Assembly: GCF_011761985.1 (NCBI RefSeq)
Contig: NZ_JAASQT010000002.1
Span: 682,001-746,000 of the forward strand
From: Brevundimonas terrae
GTDB lineage: Bacteria; Pseudomonadota; Alphaproteobacteria; Caulobacterales; Caulobacteraceae
Direction: 5' to 3'
Length of the DNA stretch: 64,000 nucleotides
The notes under the pieces are model-generated. The model had not been told where the DNA came from. It ran no database searches and saw nothing but the letters and a program-made list of their open reading frames with translations. This document shows positions 28,496 through 36,237 of the stretch, one piece after another (position 1 is the stretch's first letter; every line of letters begins with the position of its first letter). The translations under genes and the position numbers were made by a program.

Positions 28496-30895
28496 ATGAC
28501 CGAGAGCAAAATTCTCCCAGTCCTGCCGTTGAGAGACATCGTCGTCTTTCCGCACATGGTTGTGCCGCTGTTTGTCGGCCGTGAAAAATCCGTGCGTGCA
28601 CTCGACGAAATCATGAAGGGTGAAAAGCAGATCCTGCTGGCCACCCAGAAGAACTCGACCGACGACGATCCGGCCACTGACGCCATCTATCCGACGGGCG
28701 TGATCGCCAGCGTTCTGCAACTGCTCAAACTGCCCGACGGCACCGTAAAGGTTCTGGTCGAGGGCAAGTCGCGCGCGCGTCTGCTCAGCTATACCGACCG
28801 CGAAGACTATTACGAAGCCGAAGCCGTAGCGATCGAAGACGAGCAGGGCGATGCCTCGCAGTCCGAAGCCTTGCTGCGTGCCGTGGTCGAGCAGTTCGAA
28901 AACTATGTGAAGCTGAACAAGAAGGTGCCGCCCGAGGCGCTCAGCTCTATCCCGCAGATTTCGGACCCGTCCAAGCTGGCCGACAGCGTGGCCGCGCATC
29001 TGGCCGTCAAGATTGGCGAAAAGCAGTCTCTGCTCGAAACTGTCAGCGTGCCGGCTCGCCTCGAAAAGGTTTACGGCCTGATGGAGGGCGAAATCTCGGT
29101 CCTGCAGGTCGAGAAGAAAATCCGCTCGCGCGTGAAGCGCCAGATGGAGAAGACCCAGCGCGAGTACTATCTGAACGAGCAGATGAAGGCGATCCAGCGC
29201 GAGCTGGGTGAAACCGACGACCAGCGCGACGAGTTGATGGAGCTTGAAAAGCGCATCGCCAAGGCTCGCCTGTCGAAGGAAGCCCGCATCAAGGCGGATG
29301 CCGAGCTCAAGAAGCTGCGCAACATGTCGCCGATGTCGGCGGAATCGACCGTGGTTCGCAACTATCTGGACTGGCTGCTCTCGATTCCGTGGAGCAAGAC
29401 CAAGGCCAAGCCGATCGATCTGGAAAAGGCCGAGGCCATTCTCGAAGCGGACCACTATGGTTTGGAGAAGGTCAAGGAACGCATCATCGAGTACCTGGCC
29501 GTTCAGGCGCGTACCGGTTCTCACAAGGGGCCGATCCTGTGCCTCGTCGGTCCTCCGGGTGTCGGTAAAACCTCGCTGGCGCAATCCATCGCCAAGGCAA
29601 CGGGTCGTGAGTACGTCCGTATGTCGCTGGGCGGCGTGCGTGACGAGGCCGAGATTCGTGGCCACCGCCGCACCTATATCGGCTCGATGCCGGGCAAGAT
29701 CATCCAGTCGATGAAGAAGGCGAAAACCACCAACGCCTTCATCCTGCTGGACGAGATCGACAAGCTGGGTGCCGACTGGCGCGGTGATCCGTCTTCGGCC
29801 CTGCTCGAAGTGCTGGATCCGGCTCAGAACAACACCTTTGGCGACCACTATCTGGAGGTCGATTACGACCTGTCGCCGGTGATGTTTGTCACCACAGCCA
29901 ACAGCCTGAACATGCCCCAACCTCTGTTGGACCGCATGGAGATCATCCGCGTCTCGGGCTACACCGAGGACGAGAAGGTCGAGATCGCCAAGCGTCACGT
30001 TCTGCCCAAGCAGATGACGGACCACGGCCTGAAGGACAGCGAACTGATTGTGCCGGAAGACACGATCCGTGACCTGATCCGTTATTACACCCGTGAAGCA
30101 GGCGTTCGTAATCTGGAGCGCGCTCTGGGCGGTCTGGCCCGTAAGGCTGTGCGCGAAATGGCCAAGACCAAGGCCAAGTCGATCACGGTTGATGCGGCCA
30201 AACTGGCTGAATATGCGGGCGTGCATAAGTTCCGCCATGGCGAAACCGAAGCTGAAGATCAGGTTGGTATCGTGACCGGTCTGGCCTGGACCGAGTTCGG
30301 CGGTGATATCCTGACCATCGAGGCGCTTAAAATGCCGGGCCGCGGTCGCATGACCGTGACGGGGAACCTGCGCGATGTGATGAAGGAATCGATCTCTGCG
30401 GCGGCATCCTATGTCCGCAGTCGCGCTCTGAGCATTGGCGTTAAGCCGCCGATGTTCGAGAAGATCGATATCCACGTCCACGTTCCGGACGGCGCTACGC
30501 CCAAGGACGGGCCGTCGGCCGGTGTGGCCATGACCGTGGCTATGGTGTCGGTGCTGACGGGTATTCCGATCCGCAAGGACATTGCCATGACGGGGGAAAT
30601 CACCCTGCGTGGCCGTGTGACGGCGATTGGCGGCTTGAAAGAGAAGCTACTGGCCGCCCTGCGTGCTGGCGTGAAAACCGTACTGATCCCGCAAGAGAAC
30701 GAGAAAGATCTCGAGGATGTGCCGGACAATGTGAAGGCCGAGCTCGAAATCATCCCGATCTCTACGGCGGACGAGGCTCTGAAATGGGCACTGACCGGCA
30801 CGCCGACTGCGGTGGAGTGGGATGAAGAGGCAGAGCCTCTGACGCCTGCTGCTGCACCCGCGCCATCGGGTAGCAGTGCATCAGTCAGTCACTGA
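28496..30895 (+). CDS. lon: ATP-dependent protease Lon
   Basis: 799 residues, normal LonA length. The N-terminal substrate domain begins VLPLRDIVVFPHMVVPLFVGR, a coiled-coil linker follows, and the AAA+ domain has Walker A GPPGVGKT near residue 352 and Walker B FILLDEIDK. The proteolytic domain has catalytic Ser674 in KDGPSAGVAM and the Lys in GGLKEKLLAALRAG. In Caulobacter, Lon degrades DnaA, CcrM and SciP. The Ser/Pro/Ala-rich C-terminal tail is typical. Confidence 0.97.
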   Translation: MTESKILPVLPLRDIVVFPHMVVPLFVGREKSVRALDEIMKGEKQILLATQKNSTDDDPATDAIYPTGVIASVLQLLKLPDGTVKVLVEGKSRARLLSYTDREDYYEAEAVAIEDEQGDASQSEALLRAVVEQFENYVKLNKKVPPEALSSIPQISDPSKLADSVAAHLAVKIGEKQSLLETVSVPARLEKVYGLMEGEISVLQVEKKIRSRVKRQMEKTQREYYLNEQMKAIQRELGETDDQRDELMELEKRIAKARLSKEARIKADAELKKLRNMSPMSAESTVVRNYLDWLLSIPWSKTKAKPIDLEKAEAILEADHYGLEKVKERIIEYLAVQARTGSHKGPILCLVGPPGVGKTSLAQSIAKATGREYVRMSLGGVRDEAEIRGHRRTYIGSMPGKIIQSMKKAKTTNAFILLDEIDKLGADWRGDPSSALLEVLDPAQNNTFGDHYLEVDYDLSPVMFVTTANSLNMPQPLLDRMEIIRVSGYTEDEKVEIAKRHVLPKQMTDHGLKDSELIVPEDTIRDLIRYYTREAGVRNLERALGGLARKAVREMAKTKAKSITVDAAKLAEYAGVHKFRHGETEAEDQVGIVTGLAWTEFGGDILTIEALKMPGRGRMTVTGNLRDVMKESISAAASYVRSRALSIGVKPPMFEKIDIHVHVPDGATPKDGPSAGVAMTVAMVSVLTGIPIRKDIAMTGEITLRGRVTAIGGLKEKLLAALRAGVKTVLIPQENEKDLEDVPDNVKAELEIIPISTADEALKWALTGTPTAVEWDEEAEPLTPAAAPAPSGSSASVSH

Positions 30896-30914
30896 CTGCA
30901 GCGATGACGAACAG

Positions 30915-30947
30915 AAATGCGGTCCGGTTCTCCGGGCCGCATTTTTT
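30915..30947 (+). terminator. Terminator after lon
   Basis: AAATGCGGTCCGG-TTCT-CCGGGCCGCATTT with one G-U pair, merging into a T-run, 20 bp after the lon stop. Confidence 0.9.
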
Positions 30948-31003
30948 CTTGTCCATCAATGATATGGATTTGGCAGAATCATAAACGGTGGAGGAGGGGG
31001 CTT

Positions 31004-31279
31004 ATGAGCAAAACCGAACTGATTGGCCGCATGGCCGAGGCTGCTGGCATATCGCGCGAACAGGCCAAATTGGCTTTCGAATCGGTCACAGACCAGATCG
31101 GGCAGAGGCTAAAGGACGGAAAAGACGTGCGTATCGTTGGTTTCGGAAGTTTTTTTGTATCTGAACGAGCCGCCGGAAAAGCCCGAAATCCCCGTACTGG
31201 CGAGGAAATTGAGCGATCGGCATCCCGCACTGCACGCTTTAGAGCGGGGGAGGGATTAAAAAGCCTCTTGAATGGTTAG
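31004..31279 (+). CDS. hup: Histone-like DNA-binding protein HU
   Basis: 91 residues, full-length HU. The N-terminal dimerisation helices begin MSKTELIGRMAEAAGISREQA, followed by GFGSF and the DNA-binding arm RAAGKARNPRTGEEI. ATG 31004 is preceded by GGAGGAGGGGG. It is a nucleoid protein that bends DNA. Its place after lon is conserved in many bacteria. Confidence 0.95.
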   Translation: MSKTELIGRMAEAAGISREQAKLAFESVTDQIGQRLKDGKDVRIVGFGSFFVSERAAGKARNPRTGEEIERSASRTARFRAGEGLKSLLNG

Positions 31280-31332
31280 CCGAATATGGGCAAAGAGACC
31301 GCCTCGCAGCGCTGCAACAGCAACGCGGGAAT

Positions 31333-31409
31333 GGGCGGCTAGCTCAGCTGGTCAGAGCACCTCGTTTACACCGAGGGGGTCGGGGGTTCGAACCCCTCGC
31401 CGCCCACCA
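31333..31409 (+). tRNA. tRNA-Val (TAC), probable prophage attachment gene
   Basis: A 77-nt cloverleaf with acceptor GGGCGGC/GCCGCCC, anticodon loop TTTACAC giving TAC, and encoded CCA. The prophage integrase gene ends 98 bp downstream, pointing towards it. A 3'-end tRNA attachment site is therefore likely. No second copy of its 3' end (attR) occurs inside the window. Confidence 0.95.
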
Positions 31410-31410
31410 T

Positions 31411-31455
31411 CTTAAGCCCTTAAATCATTGAACTATTCTGATTTAAGGGCTTAAG
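31411..31455. terminator. Perfect 17-bp inverted repeat between tRNA-Val and int
   Basis: CTTAAGCCCTTAAATCA at 31411-31427 is exactly complementary to 31439-31455, with an 11-nt loop. It lies 1 bp after the tRNA CCA. It could terminate the tRNA transcript, or terminate the leftward int operon, or be an arm-type or core element of the attachment site. The symmetry is certain and the role is inferred. Confidence 0.55.
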
Positions 31456-31506
31456 ACGGTAATCACCAGTCCCCAGAATGGTCCCCAGAATGACGGCGAT
31501 TTTCGG

Positions 31507-32697
31507 CTATCCGAAGCGATTCCTGACGTCGTCCTGGTAGTCTGGTCGCTGGTGTCCGTAATTCTTGATCAGGGTCGCAGGCGACATTCCTAGGAAGCCT
31601 GCCGCAGCCCAGACATCGACGCCCGCTTCCATCAACCACGTCGCGCATGTGTGTCGCATCCAGTGAGGCGAGATCTCGTCTGACAGGCCAGAGTCGGCCA
31701 CACAGCTGGCGAAGGATGTCTTCACTCTCTCTATCGGCTTGCCTCCAAAGTGGATGACCGGCTGATAGCCTTTGGCTTCGTCCAATCTTTTCCAGCGGCG
31801 CATGTGGGACAGCAGTCGATCGGGGAATGCGACGACGGGGCGGCGCTTGGTACGGTGATCGATTTCATTACGGCCCCGGCGATAGAGGACGCCCGAATCA
31901 ATATCAGCCCAAGGGTGCAGCGGACTTTCGTTCCAAAGGGCGCGACACGTTACCCCCGCTCTTGATCCCGTATAGATCGATATCAAGATGAAACGGCGAA
32001 GGTGCATGCGGTTGGAGCGCGTCGTTTTCGACAGGCGCACCCATTTACCGTCTCTCAGCCCCCAGCCCATCGACGCCCAAAGCAGGCGGGCAGCTTGGCT
32101 GCGTGTGAGCGCGTCGCGGGGAGTTTCGGCCTTACGAGGGAGGACGATCTTAGGAACGACGGACAGGTGGTGTTCTTCGTGCCATTTGCTGATGGCGGTC
32201 CCTAAACATTCCAATTCGCGGCGGGCAGTCTGGTCACTGACTCGAGGTGCCGACGCCGGATCCTTTTTGTAAGCCTTGTGAGGTTCGGTGATGCGCTTTG
32301 CGACATAGCCTTCGCAGGTGGATCTCCGAACGTCCGCTAAGGTCATGTCCTGCCAGAATGGCAGCAGTGTTTCGATCAGACTGGCTTCGTTCGCCGGATT
32401 GGCGAGGCGCTGGGCGGGGCCAGCGGCGTACTCGGCCAGCACCTCGGCTACATAGACCTCAGCTGGATTACTTTTTCGCACTCGCGCTTCACGCGCTGGC
32501 TCGACGTCGTTCGCGTATTTCTGGATGATGTACTGGGCGAGTTGTTCTTGAGCTTCGACAAAGCGGTCTGGGCCGCAGCCTGTGCCGATTTCAGTCTTAT
32601 CATCTCGGATGAAGTACCTGTCCGGCAAGGTTGTGCCGCAGGCTTTACGGCGGCCTTTGCGGAGGTAGAGGCGGGGGCCTTTTGCGGTACGGGACAT
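31507..32697 (-). CDS. int: Tyrosine-recombinase integrase
   Basis: 396 residues. The catalytic C-terminal domain shows the first Arg in SIYTGSRAGV, HWMRHTCATWLMEAG (His-x-x-Arg) and the nucleophile Tyr380 in KNYGHQRPD. It catalyses integration and excision at the tRNA-Val site (inferred from position). It is the last gene of the leftward operon. Its first 250 bp overlap the 3' part of the preceding excisionase-like gene in another frame on the same strand. The start MSRTAKGPRLYLR resembles related integrases, so the overlap appears real. Confidence 0.93.
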   Translation of the reverse strand: MSRTAKGPRLYLRKGRRKACGTTLPDRYFIRDDKTEIGTGCGPDRFVEAQEQLAQYIIQKYANDVEPAREARVRKSNPAEVYVAEVLAEYAAGPAQRLANPANEASLIETLLPFWQDMTLADVRRSTCEGYVAKRITEPHKAYKKDPASAPRVSDQTARRELECLGTAISKWHEEHHLSVVPKIVLPRKAETPRDALTRSQAARLLWASMGWGLRDGKWVRLSKTTRSNRMHLRRFILISIYTGSRAGVTCRALWNESPLHPWADIDSGVLYRRGRNEIDHRTKRRPVVAFPDRLLSHMRRWKRLDEAKGYQPVIHFGGKPIERVKTSFASCVADSGLSDEISPHWMRHTCATWLMEAGVDVWAAAGFLGMSPATLIKNYGHQRPDYQDDVRNRFG

Positions 32698-32918
32698 GCG
32701 AACAGAGCCTTGAGGTTGGCGGGAGTGACCCAGAAAGCGCCGCCAACTTTTGAAGCTGTCAAGCGGCCACGGCTTATTTCAAGGCGCAAGGTCGAAGGTG
32801 TGCAGGGATAGTGCGGCCCGAAGACTGCGACGATTTCATCCAGCCTCATAGGCGCATCGTCTGGCCAGTCATGCGGATTCGGACGGGTGAGAATCCGCTT
32901 GAGTTTCTTGTCTGACAT
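32448..32918 (-). CDS. Excisionase-like DNA-binding protein
   Basis: 156 residues. The N-terminal part (MRLDEIVAVFGPHYPCTPSTLRLEISRGRLTASKVGGAFWVTPANLKALF) has the winged-helix layout of MerR/excisionase proteins found beside alphaproteobacterial phage integrases. The C-terminal part is Ser/Ala/Lys-rich and overlaps int by 250 bp. The ATG at 32918 overlaps the upstream gene's TGA (TGATG). It would bind near attP and bias recombination, or regulate int. Confidence 0.7.
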   Translation of the reverse strand: MSDKKLKRILTRPNPHDWPDDAPMRLDEIVAVFGPHYPCTPSTLRLEISRGRLTASKVGGAFWVTPANLKALFACPVPQKAPASTSAKAAVKPAAQPCRTGTSSEMIRLKSAQAAAQTALSKLKNNSPSTSSRNTRTTSSQRVKRECEKVIQLRSM

Positions 32919-33262
32919 CACAGCACGGGTTCTCCCATGGCATTGCGGATACGCAGGCGGCCCAGCGGAGTAAGGCGGATCAGGCCGTTTTCGGTGAGGG
33001 TGCTGTCGGTGCCGATGGCGTCGTGGATCTGATTGACCAGGCGGGTCATCAGCGGAGACTGGCGCAGGAAGGGAAGCTTCATGAAGGCGTCGTCGTGGGG
33101 GAAGTCCTTGGCATTGACCCCGTCACGTTCTGCTTCCATCTGGGCCAGCATCCATGCGGCGGCGGGTGACAGGGCAAGGGCGGCCTGAATGGTGATGGCC
33201 CTTGCGTCCTCGATGGCAGCACAGGCGCGATCGGCAAGCTCCAGTCGCAGGAAGATCAGCAT
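32918..33262 (-). CDS. Phage protein of unknown function
   Basis: 114 residues, helical (LRLELADRACAAIEDARAITIQAALALSPAAAWMLAQMEAERDG), then a segment with a phenylalanine/leucine-rich core ending LGRLRIRNAMGEPVL. No family recognised. AAGGAG lies 7 nt before the ATG at 33262. It overlaps the preceding gene by 7 bp and the excisionase-like gene by 1 bp. Confidence 0.65.
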   Translation of the reverse strand: MLIFLRLELADRACAAIEDARAITIQAALALSPAAAWMLAQMEAERDGVNAKDFPHDDAFMKLPFLRQSPLMTRLVNQIHDAIGTDSTLTENGLIRLTPLGRLRIRNAMGEPVL

Positions 33263-33474
33263 TGGGGCGCTCCTTCGAAAAGGTCGGGGTGCTGTTCGCG
33301 TTCGCCATAGGTGATGCGGGAAGATGCATCGACCCAAGTGCGGTGGCCGGTGGCATCGTGATGGCGGGCGGCGACGGCTTGGGCGTTGCGGCCCAGCCAG
33401 TGGACCTTGTCGCCATGACAGACTGTGCAGCCAGCTTGTAGTGTCATGGAAATTGAGCGAGGGCGCTTGTTCAT
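33256..33474 (-). CDS. Small phage protein with Cys-x2-Cys and conserved His cluster
   Basis: 72 residues. The core GCTVCHGDKVHWLGRNAQAVAARHHDATGH carries a CxxC followed by spaced histidines, suggesting a small zinc-ribbon-like fold. Similar small proteins occur in alphaproteobacterial prophages as far as I recall; no function is known. The ATG overlaps the upstream stop (TAATG). Confidence 0.6.
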   Translation of the reverse strand: MNKRPRSISMTLQAGCTVCHGDKVHWLGRNAQAVAARHHDATGHRTWVDASSRITYGEREQHPDLFEGAPQC

Positions 33475-33716
33475 TACGCCGCTCCGTTGGTTGTCACGAT
33501 CCCAGCGGCATCATTCAAAACTGCGGCAATAAAGATGGCCGTCTGTTTGTCGAACAGCTTACCCAAACTGCCCTCAATGCTGATGCCGTTGAAACCCACA
33601 GCATCGGCAACGAACCAGAAAGGCCAATCAGGATTCTTGTCTGATGCCGACCGAGCGAGATACGGGGCGGGGCCAGTGTGGGAGATGTTTCGATCGCCAA
33701 TCTTCACAGAGATCAT
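33474..33716 (-). CDS. Phage protein of unknown function
   Basis: 80 residues with no recognised domain. It begins MISVKIGDRNISHTGPAPY and ends in a hydrophobic helix-like stretch. Its ATG overlaps the TGA of the 52-residue gene upstream, and its TAA overlaps the next start. Coding is supported mainly by the unbroken chain of start/stop overlaps. Confidence 0.6.
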   Translation of the reverse strand: MISVKIGDRNISHTGPAPYLARSASDKNPDWPFWFVADAVGFNGISIEGSLGKLFDKQTAIFIAAVLNDAAGIVTTNGAA

Positions 33717-33871
33717 GCCTTCAGCCCCATGTTCAGTTCGTGGGGGTCACAGTCGAACAGGTCGGCGATGGTGCGGACGTTGTATCCAGCGGCGATGAAC
33801 CAGCGTGCCCAGACGAGAAGGCGCGGGTGGCGGTCCAACAGGACGGGCTTGTCGCAAGGGTCGAAGGTCAT
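33713..33871 (-). CDS. 52-residue phage protein, helix-turn-helix-like
   Basis: A short frame starting MTFDPCDKPVLLDRHPRL and ending LFDCDPHELNMGLKA. The segment GYNVRTIADLFDCDPHEL has the spacing of a helix-turn-helix. It is too short to be found by usual length cut-offs. Support comes from ATGA overlaps with both neighbours (33868-33871 and 33713-33716). Confidence 0.55.
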   Translation of the reverse strand: MTFDPCDKPVLLDRHPRLLVWARWFIAAGYNVRTIADLFDCDPHELNMGLKA

Positions 33872-34284
33872 GCGGCCATCAACTCCTGTGCGGGCAGTTG
33901 GCTGGCCAGCTCGAGATCCTTCAGATGCTCGATGATGCGCTCGGCATCATCCCAATCTTTGGCGATAGGGGCGGGCAGGGTGCCGATGACCTCGGGGCGT
34001 TGCTCGATCAGGTTCTGAAGTACGCGGCGCATTTCGGGGGCGGCGCGGGTCAGGGCGCTGTCGATCGGGGCGGGGCATTCGAACACGGCCAGCCACAGGT
34101 CTTCCTTGGTGTCGAAGTTGGAGAACACAGAGCCGGTGGACAGGCCCGCTTCTGCGGCGATTTCGCGGATGCCTTGCGCCGTATAGCTGCCCGGTGTGGC
34201 CCAGAGAGTGCGGGCGGCGTCCATGACGCGCTGGCGGGTGCGGATCTTGGCGAGGATGCGCTTGTTGGTGATCTGGTCGGTCAT
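33868..34284 (-). CDS. TetR-like transcriptional regulator
   Basis: 138 residues. The N-terminal helix-turn-helix matches TetR (RVMDAARTLWATPGSYTAQGIREIAAEAGLSTGSVFSNFDTKEDLWLAVFE). The ligand-binding part is short, about 80 residues, and ends in helices. A TetR gene inside an early phage operon is unusual. It may regulate phage or host genes, with an unknown effector. It overlaps the upstream XRE gene by 4 bp. Confidence 0.8.
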   Translation of the reverse strand: MTDQITNKRILAKIRTRQRVMDAARTLWATPGSYTAQGIREIAAEAGLSTGSVFSNFDTKEDLWLAVFECPAPIDSALTRAAPEMRRVLQNLIEQRPEVIGTLPAPIAKDWDDAERIIEHLKDLELASQLPAQELMAA

Positions 34285-34658
34285 GTGGCGCTCACGGCGT
34301 CTGGAACGATGGCCTTGGCCACGTTCAGCAGGGATTGTTGTTGGTCGGGGCGCATGCGGCCAAACAGGTTGGCGAGGCGCAGCCCGGTGATGGATTGGCC
34401 CATGTTGGCCAGAGGATCGGCGACGGCGGTGCCATCGGCGCGGATGGCGGGCAGCAGGTCGGCTGGTTCAATGCCGGTGTGCTGGCGCAGCTGGGCCAGA
34501 GTAGACAGCGACAGGCGGCTATCGCCGTTCTCGTATTTCTGGATGGCCTGATGCGACAGGCCGACACTGGCGGCCATGTCTTTCTGGGTCAGGCCTTTGG
34601 CGATGCGGGCTTGGCGCAGACGGCGGCCTATCTCGACATCGAGGGATTTGTTACCCAT
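34281..34658 (-). CDS. XRE-family DNA-binding regulator
   Basis: 125 residues. The HTH_3 domain at about 10-65 reads IGRRLRQARIAKGLTQKDMAASVGLSHQAIQKYENGDSRLSLSTLAQL, followed by a short C-terminal tail with no peptidase domain. It is probably a second phage regulator, distinct from the likely repressor at 36805-37092. The ATG overlaps the stop of the 30-residue membrane peptide (TGATG). Confidence 0.8.
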   Translation of the reverse strand: MGNKSLDVEIGRRLRQARIAKGLTQKDMAASVGLSHQAIQKYENGDSRLSLSTLAQLRQHTGIEPADLLPAIRADGTAVADPLANMGQSITGLRLANLFGRMRPDQQQSLLNVAKAIVPDAVSAT

Positions 34659-34750
34659 CAGCAGCAGCTCCGGAACAGGTAGGTTGCCGCGCCGTACAGA
34701 ATGGCGGCAGCGATGATGGCGACGAGCGCGCGTTTGCGGTTGCGGGTCAC
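34658..34750 (-). CDS. 30-residue single-pass membrane peptide
   Basis: A GTG start at 34750 overlaps the upstream TGA (GTGA), and the stop overlaps the XRE gene start. The sequence has a basic N-terminus (TRNRKRALV) followed by one hydrophobic helix (AIIAAAILYGAATYLF) and a Cys-Cys end. It is too short for routine gene calling. Chain overlaps on both sides support translation. Confidence 0.5.
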   Translation of the reverse strand: MTRNRKRALVAIIAAAILYGAATYLFRSCC

Positions 34751-34974
34751 GCGGACCTCCAGACGCGCCAAGCGATGAAGGCGAAGATCGCGCCGAACAC
34801 AGGCACCTCGATCACGGCATCGATCCATGCACCGAGGATCACGGCGACAGCGGCACCGACGATCCACGTCCAGACGGGCACTGCCCGACGGCGGGGCAGG
34901 AAACGGACCTGAAGGGCAGGGCGGTGGGCATTCAGGGCTTCACTGCCGATGATGCGCTTTTGCGGGTGTGCCAT
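34747..34974 (-). CDS. Small two-segment membrane protein
   Basis: 75 residues. A basic N-terminal part is followed by two hydrophobic helices (WTWIVGAAVAVILGAWI and VFGAIFAFIAWRVW). It is a predicted inner-membrane protein of unknown role. ATG 34974 is preferred over a GTG at 34980 that overlaps the gapR-like stop. Confidence 0.6.
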   Translation of the reverse strand: MAHPQKRIIGSEALNAHRPALQVRFLPRRRAVPVWTWIVGAAVAVILGAWIDAVIEVPVFGAIFAFIAWRVWRSA

Positions 34975-34976
34975 GG

Positions 34977-35261
34977 TCACAGCTCACCCAAGGCCGACAG
35001 GTACAGATCGAGGATGGCTTCCTCTTCCTGTCGCTTGGCCTTGTCCTGCTTGCGCATGCGGATGACCCTGCGCAGGACTTTGACGTCGTAGCCTTCGCCC
35101 TTGGCCTCGGCGAAGACCTCTTTCATGTCCTCCATGACGGCCTTCTTGTCCTCCTCGAGGCGCTCGATGCGCTCGACGATGGTGCGAAGGCGGCCTTGGG
35201 CGGCGGCAGTCATTACGTCCGGATTATCGAACGCGGCTTCATTTGAGATTGGATGGCCCAT
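34977..35261 (-). CDS. GapR-like nucleoid-associated protein (DUF2312), phage-encoded
   Basis: 94 residues with the DUF2312 signature over most of the length: RLRTIVERIERLEEDKKAVMEDMKEVFAEAKGEGYDVKVLRRVIRMRKQDKAKRQEEEAILDLYLSAL. In Caulobacter, GapR is a nucleoid-associated protein that binds overtwisted AT-rich DNA and matters for replication. A prophage copy could replace or poison the host protein, or help phage replication. It has a standard overlap with its neighbours inside the operon. Confidence 0.9.
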   Translation of the reverse strand: MGHPISNEAAFDNPDVMTAAAQGRLRTIVERIERLEEDKKAVMEDMKEVFAEAKGEGYDVKVLRRVIRMRKQDKAKRQEEEAILDLYLSALGEL

Positions 35262-35935
35262 CAGTAGTCACCGACCGAGGTGACCACGTTGTCCTCGTCC
35301 AGAATGATCTTGGTTCCGGCGGCGTAATAGGCACGGATTTGGTCGCCCAGACGCCAGCTACGTCCAATATGGTGAACGTCTTTCAGATCGCGCTTATCGA
35401 TAGTCGCGCTGGAAATAGTGCCGTCTTTGTTGAGCAGTATCTGGTGGCGGCAATTGTATTTATCGCTCTCGGATAGGTGCTCTTCTTCATCAAGGTAAAG
35501 CCATGCAGAGTCGTATTCCGTGTGGCGGACTATGACCGTGATAACCTCACCATAATCATCAGTGTATCCGTACCGTGCTTTGATCATGTTTCTGGCGATC
35601 TCGGACAGCTTGATTTCGGCGGGCGCGATGTTCAGCAGTTCGCGGATGTCGTCTGCCAGTCGGGCGTTGATCAATGCGCCCGCGTGATCCTTCACCTGTT
35701 TTTCGATCATGCCTGTCACTAGCGCGCCGTAAGAAGGCAGGTTCAGATCATTGACCTTCAGGCTGGCTTCCACGGCTGCTTTGATTATCTCCCCGATATC
35801 GCTGTAGCTGCGAAGGGCGTCGTCGATGACTTCCGTGACCAGCTTTTCGACGCGGGTGGCCACCTTGTCCTTGACGAACTCGGGCGTCATGACTTCGGCA
35901 ACGGCTTTGTTGATGATGTCGAATGTATCGGTCAT
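35261..35935 (-). CDS. Phage protein of unknown function
   Basis: 224 residues, soluble and acidic. The N-terminal half is helical (MTDTFDIINKAVAEVMTPEF, VEKLVTEVIDDALRS). The C-terminal half is beta-rich, with ITVIVRHTEYDSAWLYLDEEEH and RRSWRLG-like basic patches. No family recognised. It overlaps gapR-like by 1 bp and the upstream gene by 4 bp. Confidence 0.65.
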   Translation of the reverse strand: MTDTFDIINKAVAEVMTPEFVKDKVATRVEKLVTEVIDDALRSYSDIGEIIKAAVEASLKVNDLNLPSYGALVTGMIEKQVKDHAGALINARLADDIRELLNIAPAEIKLSEIARNMIKARYGYTDDYGEVITVIVRHTEYDSAWLYLDEEEHLSESDKYNCRHQILLNKDGTISSATIDKRDLKDVHHIGRSWRLGDQIRAYYAAGTKIILDEDNVVTSVGDY

Positions 35936-36237
35936 GCGGCTATCATCCGTGCGCGGGCATTGAGGAGCCAGTTGGTCAAGGCGCCTTCGATGCTGCCGCT
36001 GCTGCTGGAAGTGATGCCCGCGAGCGTCACTTTGTGGCCGTCGAACTTAGAGCTGACGCAAGCGTTAAGTCGGGTGACAAGATCATCTGTCAGAGCCTGT
36101 TGGACGCCATGGCGCCGTGCCTGATATCCGGGGGCGTTAATCGGCCCTGCCGCTATTCGGGCTGCGAGGAGCATACGCTCGACCTCAGCGGTCAGCGCTT
36201 TCATCTCTGGAATGGAGAGTTTGAGGAGCCGGCTCAT
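35932..36237 (-). CDS. Phage protein of unknown function
   Basis: 101 residues beginning MSRLLKLSIPEMKALTAEVERMLLAARIAAGP, helical with a short Ser-rich stretch. No domain recognised. ATGA overlaps link it to both neighbours. Confidence 0.6.
   Translation of the reverse strand: MSRLLKLSIPEMKALTAEVERMLLAARIAAGPINAPGYQARRHGVQQALTDDLVTRLNACVSSKFDGHKVTLAGITSSSSGSIEGALTNWLLNARARMIAA

Noticed and set aside
28469..30481. 670-codon open frame antisense to lon
   Set aside because: It runs opposite a certain gene with strong codon bias. Such frames arise because GC-rich third positions remove stops on the other strand. Its translation is Leu/Gly/Arg/His-rich with no domain.
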